Origin: Capitulum mitella
Taxonomy: Eukaryota; Arthropoda; Thecostraca; Pollicipedomorpha; Pollicipedidae
NCBI GenBank assembly: GCA_030062745.1
Contig: CP099839.1
Coordinates: forward strand, 12,501,302-12,565,301
DNA length: 64,000 nt
Direction: 5' to 3'
In this document: piece after piece, positions 1 through 15,786 of the stretch
How the letters are laid out: every line of letters begins with the position of its first letter
Numbering within the stretch: position 1 is the first letter of the stretch
Made by a program: the position numbers and the translations under genes
The notes under the pieces: generated by a model
Database searches by the model: none
What the model was told of the DNA's origin: nothing
The model's input: only the letters and a program-made list of their open reading frames with translations

Positions 1-39
1 GGCCGGTCTCTGACGGGACGCTCTGCCTCCGTCCGACAG

Positions 40-3000
40 GACTCGCTGGGCGGCAACACCAAGACCATGATGGTAGCCTGCCTCTCGCCGGCCGACAACA
101 ACTACGACGAGACGCTGAGCACCCTGCGCTACGCCAACCGTGCCAAACAGATCAAGAACAAGCCCAAAATCAACGAGGACCCCAAGGATACGCTGCTCAG
201 GGAGTACCAGGAGGAGATCAAGAAGCTGAAGGAACAGCTGGGCGACGGCGGTCCGGTGCCCGTGAAGATGGAGAAAGGTCAGTGCTCGAGTCAGGAGGTG
301 GATCTGCGTGCTACGTGCATCTCATCAACACGGTCGAACTGCTTAGGCTCGCACTTTCTTGAGATAATCAATGAGGATAATGTAATGTGACGCCAGCTGT
401 CAGAAAAGAACAAGAAAAATAACAAATCAAGCATACTCCTTGTGGACAGACTAGCATACCAGTTCCATAAAGCACACGCTCATAATTACTGTCTGCCCGA
501 GTATCACAAAAAATCGTAGTGTGTTAATAGTTGCTCGTTGACGACTGAAGCTTTATATTGCGTTTAGAGAATCTCGAAGCTTATCAATATCGAAGGAACC
601 ACACTATTACGCAGTACTCCTCATGCCCGCAACATGATATGCAAAGGACTTGGGGCCATGCTTCACGTAATTCAAGTTTTGATGGGACATAAACGCGCGT
701 GAGCATTACGAACATGCGCATGCATTTAGTCACTGATCCAGAGGCGAAACTTTGTTCAAATAAATTGGGGATGCTCTCTCATGCATGGTCCGGGGTATTC
801 AAAATACTACTGCTCAAGGCACATGGCCCTGTGTAAGATCAAAAGAAGTCGTTTAGCTTTGATAGCGCCCCGAAGTGATTAAATTACCTCGTCAATGGAC
901 GTCTTCCATTATTCACAATGCATGTGTGCGTTTGAATATGAGCGTGAGTGTGAGTGTAAGTGTAATGATTTTACTGCATGTTGTACGTGTAGCTAAAACA
1001 TTATGCATCCTTGGTTTGATGTCTCGGACCATTAGGGTGTGCCAGTTGTAAGAGAGTTAATGCTTCATTATTAGTTGTACTTGCAATATGAATCACATGC
1101 AAATTAACGGTATGCAGACAGTTGGCCCGGAAATTTCGAGACGCTGAATCATTGAGTGATATTTGCGTGTTGTGTTTGTCGAAAATGAATATTAATGGCG
1201 TCCTTTCCTTGTCAGTTGTATCCAGTTATCATTTTTCCTTTGCAGTGGTTGACGAAGAAGCATTAGCAAAAGAAAGGGAAAAGCTAAAAGCTGAGTATGA
1301 AGAAGAAGTGGAAAGGATGAAAAAAGAATTAGAAGCACAGAAGAAAGCAGGAAAAAGCAGTGGAAGTCATAGTAAAAAGAAATTGGAAAGTGAAGCGGCA
1401 AAAATAAGACAGGAGTTCGAAGAAAGGGAGAGAAAGTTGAAAGTAAGTTACTTGTTTTGTGCTTTTTTGTCTCATCGTATGGTTCAAATTTAATAAACCT
1501 CTTCATTGGCCGTGCTCCCCCACACTGTTCACAGTCGGATTGTCAACGACGCGATTCTCCTGGAAAACCACAGCACTGACTGAAAAGTGCATTTCTTCAC
1601 TCTTTTTCTCTCATTGCGTTTTTTTTTTCATTGTGTACTAAACACATGAAACACGCGAAGCTTGATTTCAGTTCACTGCTGAGGTATAAAGGCCACTTGG
1701 AAAGTTGTAGGTGCTTTTGTTTCCGTTTTAATCGCCTAAACAGACACCGAAATTATGATGGATCCCGTTGTTTACGTTATTACACGCTTAAATACTGTAA
1801 ACTTAATTTCGCGCGTCAGTTTTACCATCGACTAATGCAAACGTGGTCCATACGGTAAATGAGGAACGCCATTATTTGTCCTATTTGTCGCGAAGCTTTT
1901 CATATTTTTCTAAGCCATGCTATTGCGTCCGATGCGTTGCCACTACTGCCCCATGATGCAATGGATTGCCAGGTGTTTGCCGCCTGCCACTGCTGTCGAG
2001 AAACATTTGATAGTTTGAATACGATGTTCAGCAACGAATCCGTGACGTACCCGAATGGGCCGTGCAAGTTAAGTAGCCGGCAACGACTGTCTGGCCCGTG
2101 AAATGACGTGACTTTTTGTCGACGTCGAACAGCTGTGATGTATTTTTGTTGTTCTGGGGTTCTTATTGAGCTTGATGGGGTACAAGACACCCCGTCCAGC
2201 ACGTGCTGGATGGGGTGCCTTGGGTTTGGTGTACTATGACTTATGCCAGGTAACCACGTATGTTTTGCGTTGCGGTTAGCACTCTTCGTGGCGTTTTGCT
2301 TCTGAGATGGCATCATCTTCCAGATGCTTACTGCGGTGGCATATTTTAATCATCGCCAGAACAGAGCTGATTAGGGCAATCCCTCTTACCCAAGGTTTTT
2401 GGCAAGTTTCCCCAGAAATGTTGCTGCAGTCGCTGAGATTTTTCATAGCTGCGTCTTTGTCTGAATCTTTGGACGCATCCTCTGCAAATCTGAAGTCAGT
2501 ACTTTGCCAGGCCACTGACCTGTGGCCTCTTTCTCGAAGACATGTCATGAAAGACGTACCATGAAAGAATCATGGTACGGAGACGGCCGTCATCAAATAA
2601 CAAACTTTTTAAGTGTTTGATGGTACTCAGGCTTACTTGATCTAATGCAAGGGCATCATTCATGGCATCAGAGTTTTTGTGTCTCATTCCTTACTTGTGT
2701 GAAGGTACTCTTAAGCGAAAACCATATCCTCATAATTACCTCAGAGGGATCATGAAATAATCGGAAATTCTCTTTTCATCATAGTGGTAATCAAGTTCCC
2801 GTTTGTTGCCTGCAGTCGACTTGGGCCCCTCAAAAGCGTCATATAGGTTACGTCCCATAAGACCTGATGCAGGCAGGAATTCATTTGTTTAACTTCCTTT
2901 TAGGTCACCTGTAAGGCTCCTGTGTAAAGTGAAAGGGACACACATGGTATCGCTGCATAGCCAGAGGATCAAACTAAACGTTCAATTTTGCTTTGTTGCC

Positions 3001-6000
3001 ACGTCAGGTGTGGAGATGATGGAGGGTTTGTCACAGTTCCACTGTGCTGTCGAGGGTATATTAATGTCAGATACTGACAAGAATAAAGTGTTCTCTAAAG
3101 TCTTACAGAATGCGTAGCATTGACTGATGTGTTATATTCACACGTGATACAGTAATGTTTCAGTGGTGCCTGAGCACCAGACGTGTTAGGTACACAACGT
3201 TGTGGGAGAATTTCGCTGGGACACTTGGAACAGCGGAAACGTCACACATGCTATGTGCTATGACCGTGTTTCAGGAGGAGTTGGAGCATCAGAAATCATT
3301 GCTGACTGGTGGCACTATTCCCGAAAACGTGGACCCAGAAGTCTACGAAAAGTACGAAACCGTTGTCTGCTCAGAGGTTACAGCATGCGTTCATCACACT
3401 AACAGGGCCATCACTTATTTTCTGAAATACTTCAGCTGCCGTGTTGCCAATGAATATTTTCCATCTAGCCTCAATCATGTTCAGAAACCCTGTGAATCCG
3501 CGGACATTGACTGAAGCATTTGCTGATAGCATGCCCTCGCAAGGACACGGATATTCAGTAAGTCTTACAAATGCTGCGTATTGGGTTTACGTTCATTTGA
3601 TTGCGTGAATCAGAACAATGTCCCTCCAGTAACGGCAAAACACTACGGGTGGTCTCATCACAAACTATGAGCTCGTGTTCCTTGCAAGACAGCGTCTAAG
3701 CCACTGGCTGACGCATACCAGCGATAGGCTAAAGCACAGCACCACCAAATGGCCAGCCGAGATCACGTTCCCTCCAAGTTACCACAACGAACGCCGGTCA
3801 CAGCCATTTGCCGTCTTTCAGGCTGCGCGCGCTGCAAAGTCAAATGGTGGGCGGCGAGCTCGCCAACAACCAGCAGGCGGTGCAGAAGCGCAAGAAGGTG
3901 AACGAGGAGGTGCAGCGGCGCCGCAAGGAGATCGCCGAGGCGCTCGGCCGGAACGCAGCTGAGGGCGAGGACGAGGACGAGGTCCTGGTCAAGGCGTACG
4001 ACGACGTGCAAGCCACGCTCAAGGCCCGCACCGAGCTGGCCAAGAAAATGAAAGTCCGGGTACGTACGGCTCGATGGCTCCTGCTGGGGTTTGGAAAGGG
4101 CCGAGAAAGCTTGTTAGGTGCTTAGTTGGAGAGTACCGAAGCCAGTTTTTCTATGCACTTTATATTTAAGGCGTTTCTGCAACATTAAAAAATTGGGATG
4201 TTACCTCATACGTCACGCAGTATGACCCACCAGATTTTGAGGTTTAACCTTCACGTAACGTCAAAAAGACACGAAACTTTAAACGTAGCGACACTTGCAG
4301 GACACTTTCAGTACCATGGTATGTCGACTCTTCACTATTAAGACTAAAAACATAAGGATCGTATCGGGCCTAAAATCTTAATTAGGGTCGTAACGGGCTT
4401 CCTTCGAAATTTCATTTTGGTAAAAACGATTATCTTTCTAATCGACTTTGGAGAGGCCTTTGGAGTCCTCAGTCATAGTTTCGCTCTCATTGTTTTCTTC
4501 GAAGCTGGATAATGCATTTTAAGAGCTAGGGCGATTGCAGCACATGACAAAGCATGAGCATTTACGCTAATTAAAGAGTCATACACTTTACCTTTGATTA
4601 GAGGTGTAGGATCCTGTGCAGTTGGGGGTTCCAGCCCTCCCCAAACTTGCTACTCGGCCCCCACCAGCCTGGCAGTCAGCCGCCCAGCTTTTTCAAAATA
4701 GCAAAACAAAATGGCCCAAATCCGGAGAAGTCAGTAACCCAGGGCTGAGGCACCCAAATGATTTTGCGATCCTTTACCCCTGCTTTTGATCATCGTTGTC
4801 AGCTTATCACTCGCATCTGCTGACGCGTCTGCAGGCTAATAACGTGTTCTGACGTGTTGGCTGTGCCGCGGGCAGTTACGGGCCCAGGAGCAGGAGATCC
4901 GCGACATCCAGCGGGAGTTCGCCACCGAGCGGGACGACTACCTGGAGACGATCCGACGCCAGGACCAGCAGCTCAAGCTGATGCAGCAGCTGATGGAGCG
5001 CATACAGCCCACCATCCGCAAGGACTGCAACTACGCTGACGTCGAGGCCATCAAGAAGCAGGCCGTCTGGGACGAGATCGACCAACGATGGCGGCTGCCC
5101 GACGTCCAGGTGGTGAAGACCAAGCTTCCCCCTGCAGGTGAAGTCAACTGCCTGTTACGCTAATGAAACAGTCATACACGTTACCTTTTGATTAGGGGCG
5201 TAGGATCCTGTACAGCTGGGGCCACCAAATGGCTCCTAGAACAGTGAAAACGGAATGTAGAAGGGAATGACATTTGGGCATTGGGCAGGAAGAAGTTCTG
5301 ATGTGAGATATAGAGGCACAAATTCTCAGAGACCAACAGCATTGCTCATCTGTCCTCATAAGCCATGCGAATGGTAACTCCACTCGCGCACGTTCTCCGT
5401 GGGTCCCTAGGCTTGTGTGATAAAGTGGCATTTTAGATGATTTGCTGACATTTGAAATGATGTTTTGCAATGACATGGTACGATTAACAGATTTTTTGAA
5501 TAAAGCGGCATGTTTTGTTTAAATATCGCGGTATGTTTTACTTGTTGCCAGGACCGTCCAATCTCCTGGCCGGACCCAGTCTAAACGGCTCCAAGGGTGG
5601 CCAGACAGGGGGTCGGGCGCCCTCTCAGACGGCCCCGGCACGGCTCGGCATCGCCTGGGACAGCGACGAGGAGGACAAGTTCCTCAAGGTGGGACACGCT
5701 GAGTCTGCCGCTGCAGGCGTCAGGACCCGACGCGGTGGTATCTACGCCTCTGAAGCGAGCTCTCTGGAGCTCGCTCCGCACTTCCTTTCTTCTTAGTTTG
5801 AGGTTTTAGATTATTTTATCTAGTCTGTTAGCTTGAAAATCGAAATAATCATTGACGTAGCCATTAAGAGAATCCTACTTATTACGCGACTTCTTTAGTC
5901 TTAGATTTTATTGTCATTTTGAGCGTTACTCGATGTCTAGTTTCCTGCGGGAGTAATTCTGTACGAGGTTTGTAAATTTGGAAAGTTGCAGGTGTTTTAA

Positions 6001-8991
6001 AACATGTCAGGATAATATGGCATTGTATATTGTACACAGTATGCACTGTCATGGGTCGAAACTGTGTGATATTTATTTGGAATCTCTTAAGTTAAACAAG
6101 GAAATGATGAAGGCCTATTCGGCTTTATAATAAGGATTCATATGTTCCAGCGGTTGGAACGGGGTGCCGAAGAAAATATTGCTGGTCAATACTTCAAGCC
6201 CACTGGGAACCGGCAAGCAGAAATACTGTTCAAAACGCAGCAAACAGCAGAAAAAGCGGCCAAACTTAGTCAAGGTGAAGCCTTGCATACTCTTCAAAAA
6301 AAAAACATTGTGTTGTGATCATCCCTGGCGTAACATGATATGTATTATGGACGTCTTAAGCAAAACACCTTTACCTTATACTGATAATAAACCCGATTTT
6401 GGCAAGTTTAAAGGCGACAGACGACAGATTTACCTTGTAGAACTGCGAGGGTTTTGTTTCAGTTTAACTTCAGTGTTCAGGACCATTTGCAAATTATTTG
6501 CAAGAAAGAACACTGCCCAAGTCTCTAACTTAATATTATAAGGGACTGATATTTTGTATTGTTTTGCCTGTACACAGACCATCCGTACCGGCATAGATCA
6601 TATAAATATCCACCAAAAGCGAACACTTCTATTGCAGCTTTATTGTGTTCAATACGGTCTGGTGTTGCCGTAATAAAAAACCTTCTTTACCCCTCCCCAG
6701 CCCCACCCCTTGTTTCCCTGTGGTGAACATGTGTATTATTTTGTTCTGATAGGGCTTTCTCGTGTGCCCGTGCCACCGCTCCTCCATCCCCGCGATAACG
6801 TGCCACAACGTCAGTTACAGATCGTTTTCGTCCCACTGTGGGCAATAGCTTCGGTATGAGCTTTAGTCACAACGCCCTCAACACGTTGGGGAATTTCAAC
6901 GGATCGCTGAACGGTTCGTTGAACAGCAACAGCTCCAGGAGCAGCTCGTGGGGCAACTCGCCGACCGGCCACCTCGGCTTGTCGACCTTCGGTACCAGCT
7001 CACCGCCGGGCACCGCCCGCCCTCTCTCTCGCTCTCGCCCTTTTCCTGTTGTGTGGAGTGCTGTGCGCGTGCGCGGGGCCGGCGGTGAGGCTTGGAGCCC
7101 CCGCCACCCCCTCCTTCACCGCCCCTTCCGTCACCAGCTTCAGGGAGGACGGGGCAGTTTGTACCCTGGCGTGAGGACGGAACGGGGAGTCGCTGGCAGT
7201 CGGACACTGGCCCGATCCCGAGCCCGGAGCGAGCCGGTCGAGGCTAACTCGATGTGCCTGCTGCGTTTCAGAGGACCACTCCCCCACTGAGAGCTTAGAC
7301 AGCGTGAGCCCTTCCGGCTCCCAAACGTTGCTGGACGCTTCACTGAATTTCTGGTCGACGTCCAAGCATTGGCTAGGTACATGGCTTTCTTCGTCACGGA
7401 CTCGTGACGTTTCGCACCCCCCTTGTGATGCCGACGAGGGGGTCGCACGATCGTCACGGCCGGCCTGCAGCTTCCCTGCCGCCGTCACGCAGCGTGACGG
7501 CGTCGTGACGGGACTGTGCCTTGTGGCGTTTTCGGGAAGACGCGCTTGAGTTCGGACGCGTCGATTTGCTTGCGTCTCGCTGTGTGGTTATGTTGAGGTC
7601 GGGCCCTTGGACAGGGTCGACTTTCTGCAGCCATGCACGGGACTGACGTAAACAGGCGCGCCATCGTCCTCCCTAATCTATTTTTATTTTTTTATGCGCC
7701 TAGCTGCCTCTTTGTCGTGTGCTCTTTTGTGTTCCCTGTGAAAATACTTCTGCACTCCGTCCCCATGTATTTTTCAGTTCCAGCTTTCAGTGTTCTGTAG
7801 ACCATTTCTCAGGGGATAAGCGTGGACCACCTCTGGCATCCCTACGGTGCACTCACTGTGGTTCCCCGGGTGAAACCTGACAACGCTTGGCAGCCCCGGG
7901 CTCATCTCGGTTCTAGTTCTCACGTCACGGTACAAACTGCTCCTGAGACCGCATACCTCGGCCACAGCTTGTCTCCCCAGTTTGCCGTGCCCGCCGTGTT
8001 TGCACGTCAGTGTGCCGTCGGCCTGGCCGGTCTGGCGTGCTCGATTGCTCGCGAGAAGCCGGACAATGCTTCGGACCAGTGGTCCGAGGGCCGATGTACT
8101 GCCCGGCATGCCGTATCCGCACGCTGCCCGTCCACCTGGCCCCGTGTAAGAGTGTGCCGATGGTGAGTACGCACGCACTGATTTCTTGTCGATTGTAATG
8201 GCCTGCTGCATGGACTGACCGCTGTCTGGAAGGGGATTCTCCTCACGTTGCCTGGCTATCAAGTGGCTCGTCTTCTGCCACATGATCCTGCTGAAGAGTG
8301 CAGTGCTGGACAGCACGGCTGACGGCAAAGATGTGGCGATCAACGCTGTCTAGTTACAAACGTTGGGACACTGGCTTAGTGCCGCTGTCCCGTCAACGGG
8401 GTAATTGGACGGGCAGGAAGAGTTGTGAATGCGGAAATGGCTGGACCGTGAAGATTCATATTACAGTCAAGTTTTGTCTGTGTGTCTGACGTCGGGTTTT
8501 CACTAGCAATAAGTTCTTCAGACTTCTTGTTTCGCCTGTGGAATCTCTTCCATCAAACTCATTTCACAGTAGTGAAAGCCTTCCTGCACTGCATTAGCAC
8601 GTGTCCATAATTTGACATCATGTGTACTCATGTTCTAGCTGTAGCTCATTGGATGCTCAAAGATCATGCCATGGAGACATAAGAGAACGATGGCACGATG
8701 ACTGGTAATGACTAAAGCCTATCCGTCTTTAATGGCCAAAACTTGGTTCTCTTTCAGCCACTGACTTTAACTCCTTCTCGTATTGGCGCCACACCAGCCA
8801 ATACAGTGGTCTGTTTTCCGAGAGCGTCGACGTACTATAGCCGCGGCACGTGGCCATCACGTGACCGGCGCTGACCGGGACGCCTTCCGCCCCCAGGCAT
8901 GCCGACATTCTCGCCCGAGATGTCCACACGCAAGCCCAACCGGCTGGCGCCAGTCAGCGACAAGAAGAAAAACACCATGGACCTGATATAG
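40..8991 (+). CDS. Kif17: Kinesin-2 family motor KIF17/OSM-3, 3' part of the gene (11 exons)
   Basis: This gene encodes a homodimeric kinesin-2 motor that carries cargo along microtubules, in cilia and dendrites in known KIF17/OSM-3 proteins. The window opens inside the motor domain. The first exon reads DSLGGNTKT and then a block containing [21 protein letters not shown] and NEDPKD, which fits KIF17 better than KIF3A or KIF3B. A charged coiled coil follows, then KIF17-like blocks QMVGGE, IRRQDQQ and RKDCNY, and GQYF. I place exons at 40-277, 1246-1442, 3275-3351, 3822-4059, 4876-5137, 5552-5688, 6151-6274, 6821-6991, 7272-7376, 7981-8145 and 8897-8991. All junctions are AG/GT and all phases agree, giving 602 residues and a TAG stop. 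Exons 1-7 are well supported by family similarity. Exon 3's donor and exons 8-11 rest mainly on splice sites, phase and protein-like composition; exon 8 could start at 6815. The motor's N-terminal part lies outside the window. The C-terminus has a CxxC-x8-H-x3-C motif and a basic tail ending KKKNTMDLI. Confidence 0.85.
2183..2222. repeat. 40-base near-perfect palindrome in a KIF17 intron
   Basis: The core at 2188-2217 has two 15-base arms that meet at ACGT with no spacer and only one mismatch. After one further mismatch the pairing continues for four bases on each side (CAAG with CTTG). It lies in the long intron between KIF17 exons 2 and 3. It could form a hairpin or cruciform or be the remnant of a small inverted-repeat element; no function is apparent. 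Confidence 0.8.
4561..4626 (+). repeat. Dispersed repeat, copy 1 (intron before KIF17 exon 5)
   Basis: About 66 bases from TTACGCTAATTAAAGAGTC through TAGGATCCTGTGCAGTTGG recur at 5155-5222 in the same orientation with about ten differences. The two copies lie on either side of KIF17 exon 5. The family is unknown. Confidence 0.75.
5155..5222 (+). repeat. Dispersed repeat, copy 2 (just after KIF17 exon 5)
   Basis: This is the second member of the pair described at 4561-4626. It begins only about 17 bases beyond the exon 5 donor at 5138, so a repeat sits almost on the splice site. Confidence 0.75.
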
Positions 8992-11665
<2,674 letters not shown>

Positions 11666-13082
11666 CGCGAAACGGCAACGTTTGTGGTAAGAGGATGCAG
11701 CAAAACAGATAAATAAGCATTTGAATTTTGACCAATGTCATCGCTAAAACCATCGGTCGGGGCGGAACCAAATGATGTGTAAGCCGCATAACAAGATATG
11801 AAGAATCTCATAAGTGGAACAAAAGCAGTTTCGTACGACATCACGTGTGTCAGTTTTATATAAATCAGCCATAACGTACTGAAGTGGGTCATGTTTGAAA
11901 CAGATGCATGGTAAACCAAGGTTGTTGCCTAATCCTGACCCCGGAACGCAAAAGTTCCCAAATATGGAGTTATTTGTGCCAGGCGCCTAATTACAGGGTG
12001 CTGGAGGATTTGTATAGCAAAGAAAACACTGTATGACACAGACGCCCCATGGCCATGCACATGCACATGCACACCCTTAGCCCTCACAGATGCCTGTGTT
12101 GGGACCACTATCTACATACCTATTTACATCCGGTCGCCGGAAATACAGAAGAGCCTCAGACCTGCTTGGGCGCCTTGGCTGGCTTCCGGCCGGTGATTTG
12201 GTGATTTATGGACTGCCCTGAACATGTAAGTACAAATGCAAATACAAATACATGCATGCACGCATGTGGCAATTACTTAGCATTCACCCATATACATTTG
12301 TACCGTCACTGCCCGTTGCCAATGAATTGTGTTTTCCTTTTTTTGTGGCATGAGGCGAGATCCTGACTCGTGAAAACACCTATGTATATGGACCTACGGA
12401 CCTGGCCACGTCTTTGGAAATGCATGTGCCACTACAGACTCACTGAACCGGCGTGGAACGCCAAAAGAATTGCTGATGACAGTAACGCATAATTCATGCC
12501 AACGCTAGTTGTTTTTTGTCTCGTCGGTTGGTTGCTTCGCCGGAACAAACAAGTGCTAAATTATGATAAGCTGGGCCACAATGAAGAACTAAAACCACTT
12601 CGTCGGAAGAAATGCTTTTAACATTCAATGTAGGAATACTGATTCCAACAGCGCCGGCCGGAAAGTTTTTTTCGGCTGCTGATAGATGATTTACATCATC
12701 AAATGGTCGTTTTCCGAATCATTTATGTTACCGAAGACGTTCGTAAATCCATATTGTTTATGACCTCTGAATACGATAAAGGACGACATTGCCTGTACAC
12801 AGAACCGCACTATCATACCTCTTAATAAGTGAACTGGGGCGTAAAGTTCGCCAAACTGAGCTCCTCTGCCACTATCCCCACACCTACACGCACACACATT
12901 CACGCACACGCCACTGAGCATTGAATGTGGCGAGCAGTGGCGGCGGATCGTATTTCGGATGAGGGGCAAGCAACTTTTGAGGGGCCTCCAAACAGTGTGG
13001 GCCCCCTCCGTCGGCAATGGGTCCCCATCATCAGAAACATTAAGAGTATGCAAGGAAGGCTTAAAAATGGCATTGTTTGTAA

Positions 13083-13084
<2 letters not shown>

Positions 13085-13121
<37 letters not shown>
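13085..13121. repeat. (AT)n microsatellite
   Basis: A simple AT dinucleotide tract inside duplication copy 1. The same tract is present at about 34701-34741 in copy 2. Confidence 0.9.
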
Positions 13122-13126
<5 letters not shown>

Positions 13127-14039
13127 TATTAAAAATATTACATACTACACAACAGTATTGCATGTTCCTAAAGCAGTAGTACAAAAATACATTAAAGGCA
13201 TGGCCTGCCTTCAGGGTTCTTCAGGTACGTCACTCCTTTTGACTCCACGGGCGCCGTGAAGGTTATGATTCTCCCCCCCCCCCGTCTACAACGATTTGTT
13301 CGTGTCGTTCCTTAGCGAGACATCACTTCTGCTGTAGACCATTAGCGTTAAACTGGCTCGCAACTAACTTGGCCCTCTTGGGACGGATTGCCTACAGGTA
13401 AACCTCCGTTATGTCTCTCGCTCGTAGACTATGCTGATCCATGATAAGTGACTAGCAGAGCACGGGCCCTGAACTTCCTCTCCTTTGAAATGGCCCTCGA
13501 ATAAACAAAGGACCTGCACCTGCCAGGTCCATAGACTAGATATGTGTAGGTTTTTCTGAAGAGGACCATCCAGGGGCGTTGATTTCTGAAAATGATTGGA
13601 AAAGGCCGAGCTGAGGGCTTGACAATTCCCCCCCCACCCTCCCCCCAATGTGCGTTTCTCATTGGATTAAGCCCGCCTTACTTTCACCACTGGAAATTTA
13701 TAATTTTTTCGTTACCATTTATCAATTATAAAATCGCATTTTCCCCCAAGTATGTAGGTAAATGCAGATAGAAGATAGGAATATAGATAAATGCATCGCT
13801 TTATATTTTATTCTCTACCTTCCACCAATTCCTTACCTACTGCAGACATTGTTTTGATTCTTACCACTCATTTTCCTTTAAAATCGGCAGAAAAATATGG
13901 GGGGGGGCAAACCAACATTGCGTGGGCCCAAATCAACATTGGGTGGGCCAGGGCCCTCTCAAAAGAATAGAATTCGACACCCCTGCGGCCATCGAAAGCA
14001 GGACTCCTGACTTTCAGTCAGTTCCTAAATACAGTATTG

Positions 14040-15560
14040 GCTCGTGGCCCTCCCTAAAGGCCCATGCACATATGTGGACGGTCTCTGGACTTGAACAGAG
14101 GTCCTGTAGCGTATCCAAAGGGGACCGCTACCCTAAGAATGGTAAGGGCCCCCTGGGGCCGAAGGCCCCACCACTTTTTGGCAGTTTAAACTTTGAAAAA
14201 CCCGTAGGGCGCCTAAGACATCAAAAACGGGCCCCAAATTCAAAAATGGGACCCTTAAGCCGCGAAGAGGGCCCCTTGGCTGCAAGGCCTCACCTCTCAT
14301 TTGACTATATTTGACATCCTCCAGGACGAGATCCTGGGTACATCACTGTAAGTTTCCCTCTGTATCCGGGGGTCCATTGGAAGTCAGGGGCCCCTGTAGC
14401 TGATTGTTGCGTCAACGGTCGCCACCTGCCCGTCTTGTGCGCTGATAACGAAGCAGGCTTCCAGTGACGCTATAGGTGAGCACACAGGGACGGGAGAGGG
14501 ATCCCCGCGCCGGTAATCTCTCCCGCCCGACGTCGCCTGTACAACTGCCTGCCGGTCGGCTCGTCACGGAACCGGCCGGCAGTCGGAGCACCGGAAGACG
14601 CTTAACCTGACCTCGCCGTGGCCACACCGCGCGGCGTCATCAGCGGCGCTCTTGACGGCTCGCACAAGGGCCGCCGCGCCGGAAGGTATAGACTCGACTC
14701 CTCGGCCGGACGACCCTGGATAAACCAAGGGCCCCTGGGCTTCTCCCGAATACCCTATGCATGTCTGGAGGGTCTCTGAACTTGACCATGAGATCTCGGT
14801 GTATCTGGGGTACCTGCAGGTGGTCAGGGCCCGTGGCCAGGCAGGGACCCTGTGTATTTTGGTCATTACTGAAATTCAGGAGTTCATGTGGCTCCTGAAT
14901 TTCAACTCTCCTGCCTTATAGGAGCTCACTGGGGCGACTGAAATTCAACGGATCCTACACACACCAAGGGCCACCAGCCTTGATCAGGTCCAGAGATTCT
15001 AGGCATGTACAGGGTGTTCTAGAGAGGGGCCAGGGTCCCTGTGAACTTGGTCACCCACTTGAAGGATGGGTCCCGCGACTGCTTAGGGTCCATTGGGTCC
15101 TCTGACCTCGAAAGGTCCACAGGTACGGCAAGGGCCCATGTCCCTCTTCAGCCACCTTCCACACATCTGAAGGTCCTCGGACTTGATCAGGACCCTCTGT
15201 GTATTTAGGGGGCCCATTATTTCGAGTGGCTTTTAGGGGCTCATTGCGGCCCCTCGGGGATTTCAAAGGGCCCCGAGAGACGCCGAAGGCCCCTGAACGT
15301 CTTTGGAATCCCATCTACGTATCTGGAGAGTCTTTTGTCTTGACCAAGGGCCCTCGATTTGTTTGTGGGCGTATGAAGGTCATGGCTTCTGGCTAGGCCC
15401 AGGAACCTAATGTATTCGGGGGGGCACCGGGAGTTGGGGGGGCCGTGGCTGTTATGAAGCCGCGTTGGGGCCCGTGACTTTCAAAGAGCCCAAAATTTAC
15501 AGATGGCTCCTGGTCCGATGGTCAGGTCCAGAGATCTTCCAGGTACGAAAATGGTTTCTG
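14040..15560 (+). repeat. Diverged GC-rich tandem repeat block
   Basis: A loosely conserved unit recurs through this block. It has the form TCTGGAGGGTCTCTGAACTTGACC followed by AGGGCCC and GTATTT-type segments. Clear instances start near 14065, 14760, 14985, 15165, 15310 and 15520, so spacing is irregular at about 150-250 bases. Frames are open in places only because of base composition. The block is present again in copy 2 at about 35660-37170. Confidence 0.6.
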
Positions 15561-15786
15561 GGGAGCAGAAGCCTTTTGGTCACAACTAGAAGTCTGTATT
15601 TACGTAATACGCACGTTAACGCATTTACTTTATCCCATTTTTGGGGCCCTCCGCAGGTTCTGGGCCTCTTCTCAGGATTTGGAGGGGGCAAAATCACATG
15701 TTTTCCCCATTTTTGGATGGGTGCACCTGCCCCCCCCGTGCCCCCCCATCCGCTGCCCTGGAGAGGCTCAAGTCAGCTAATGAAGA

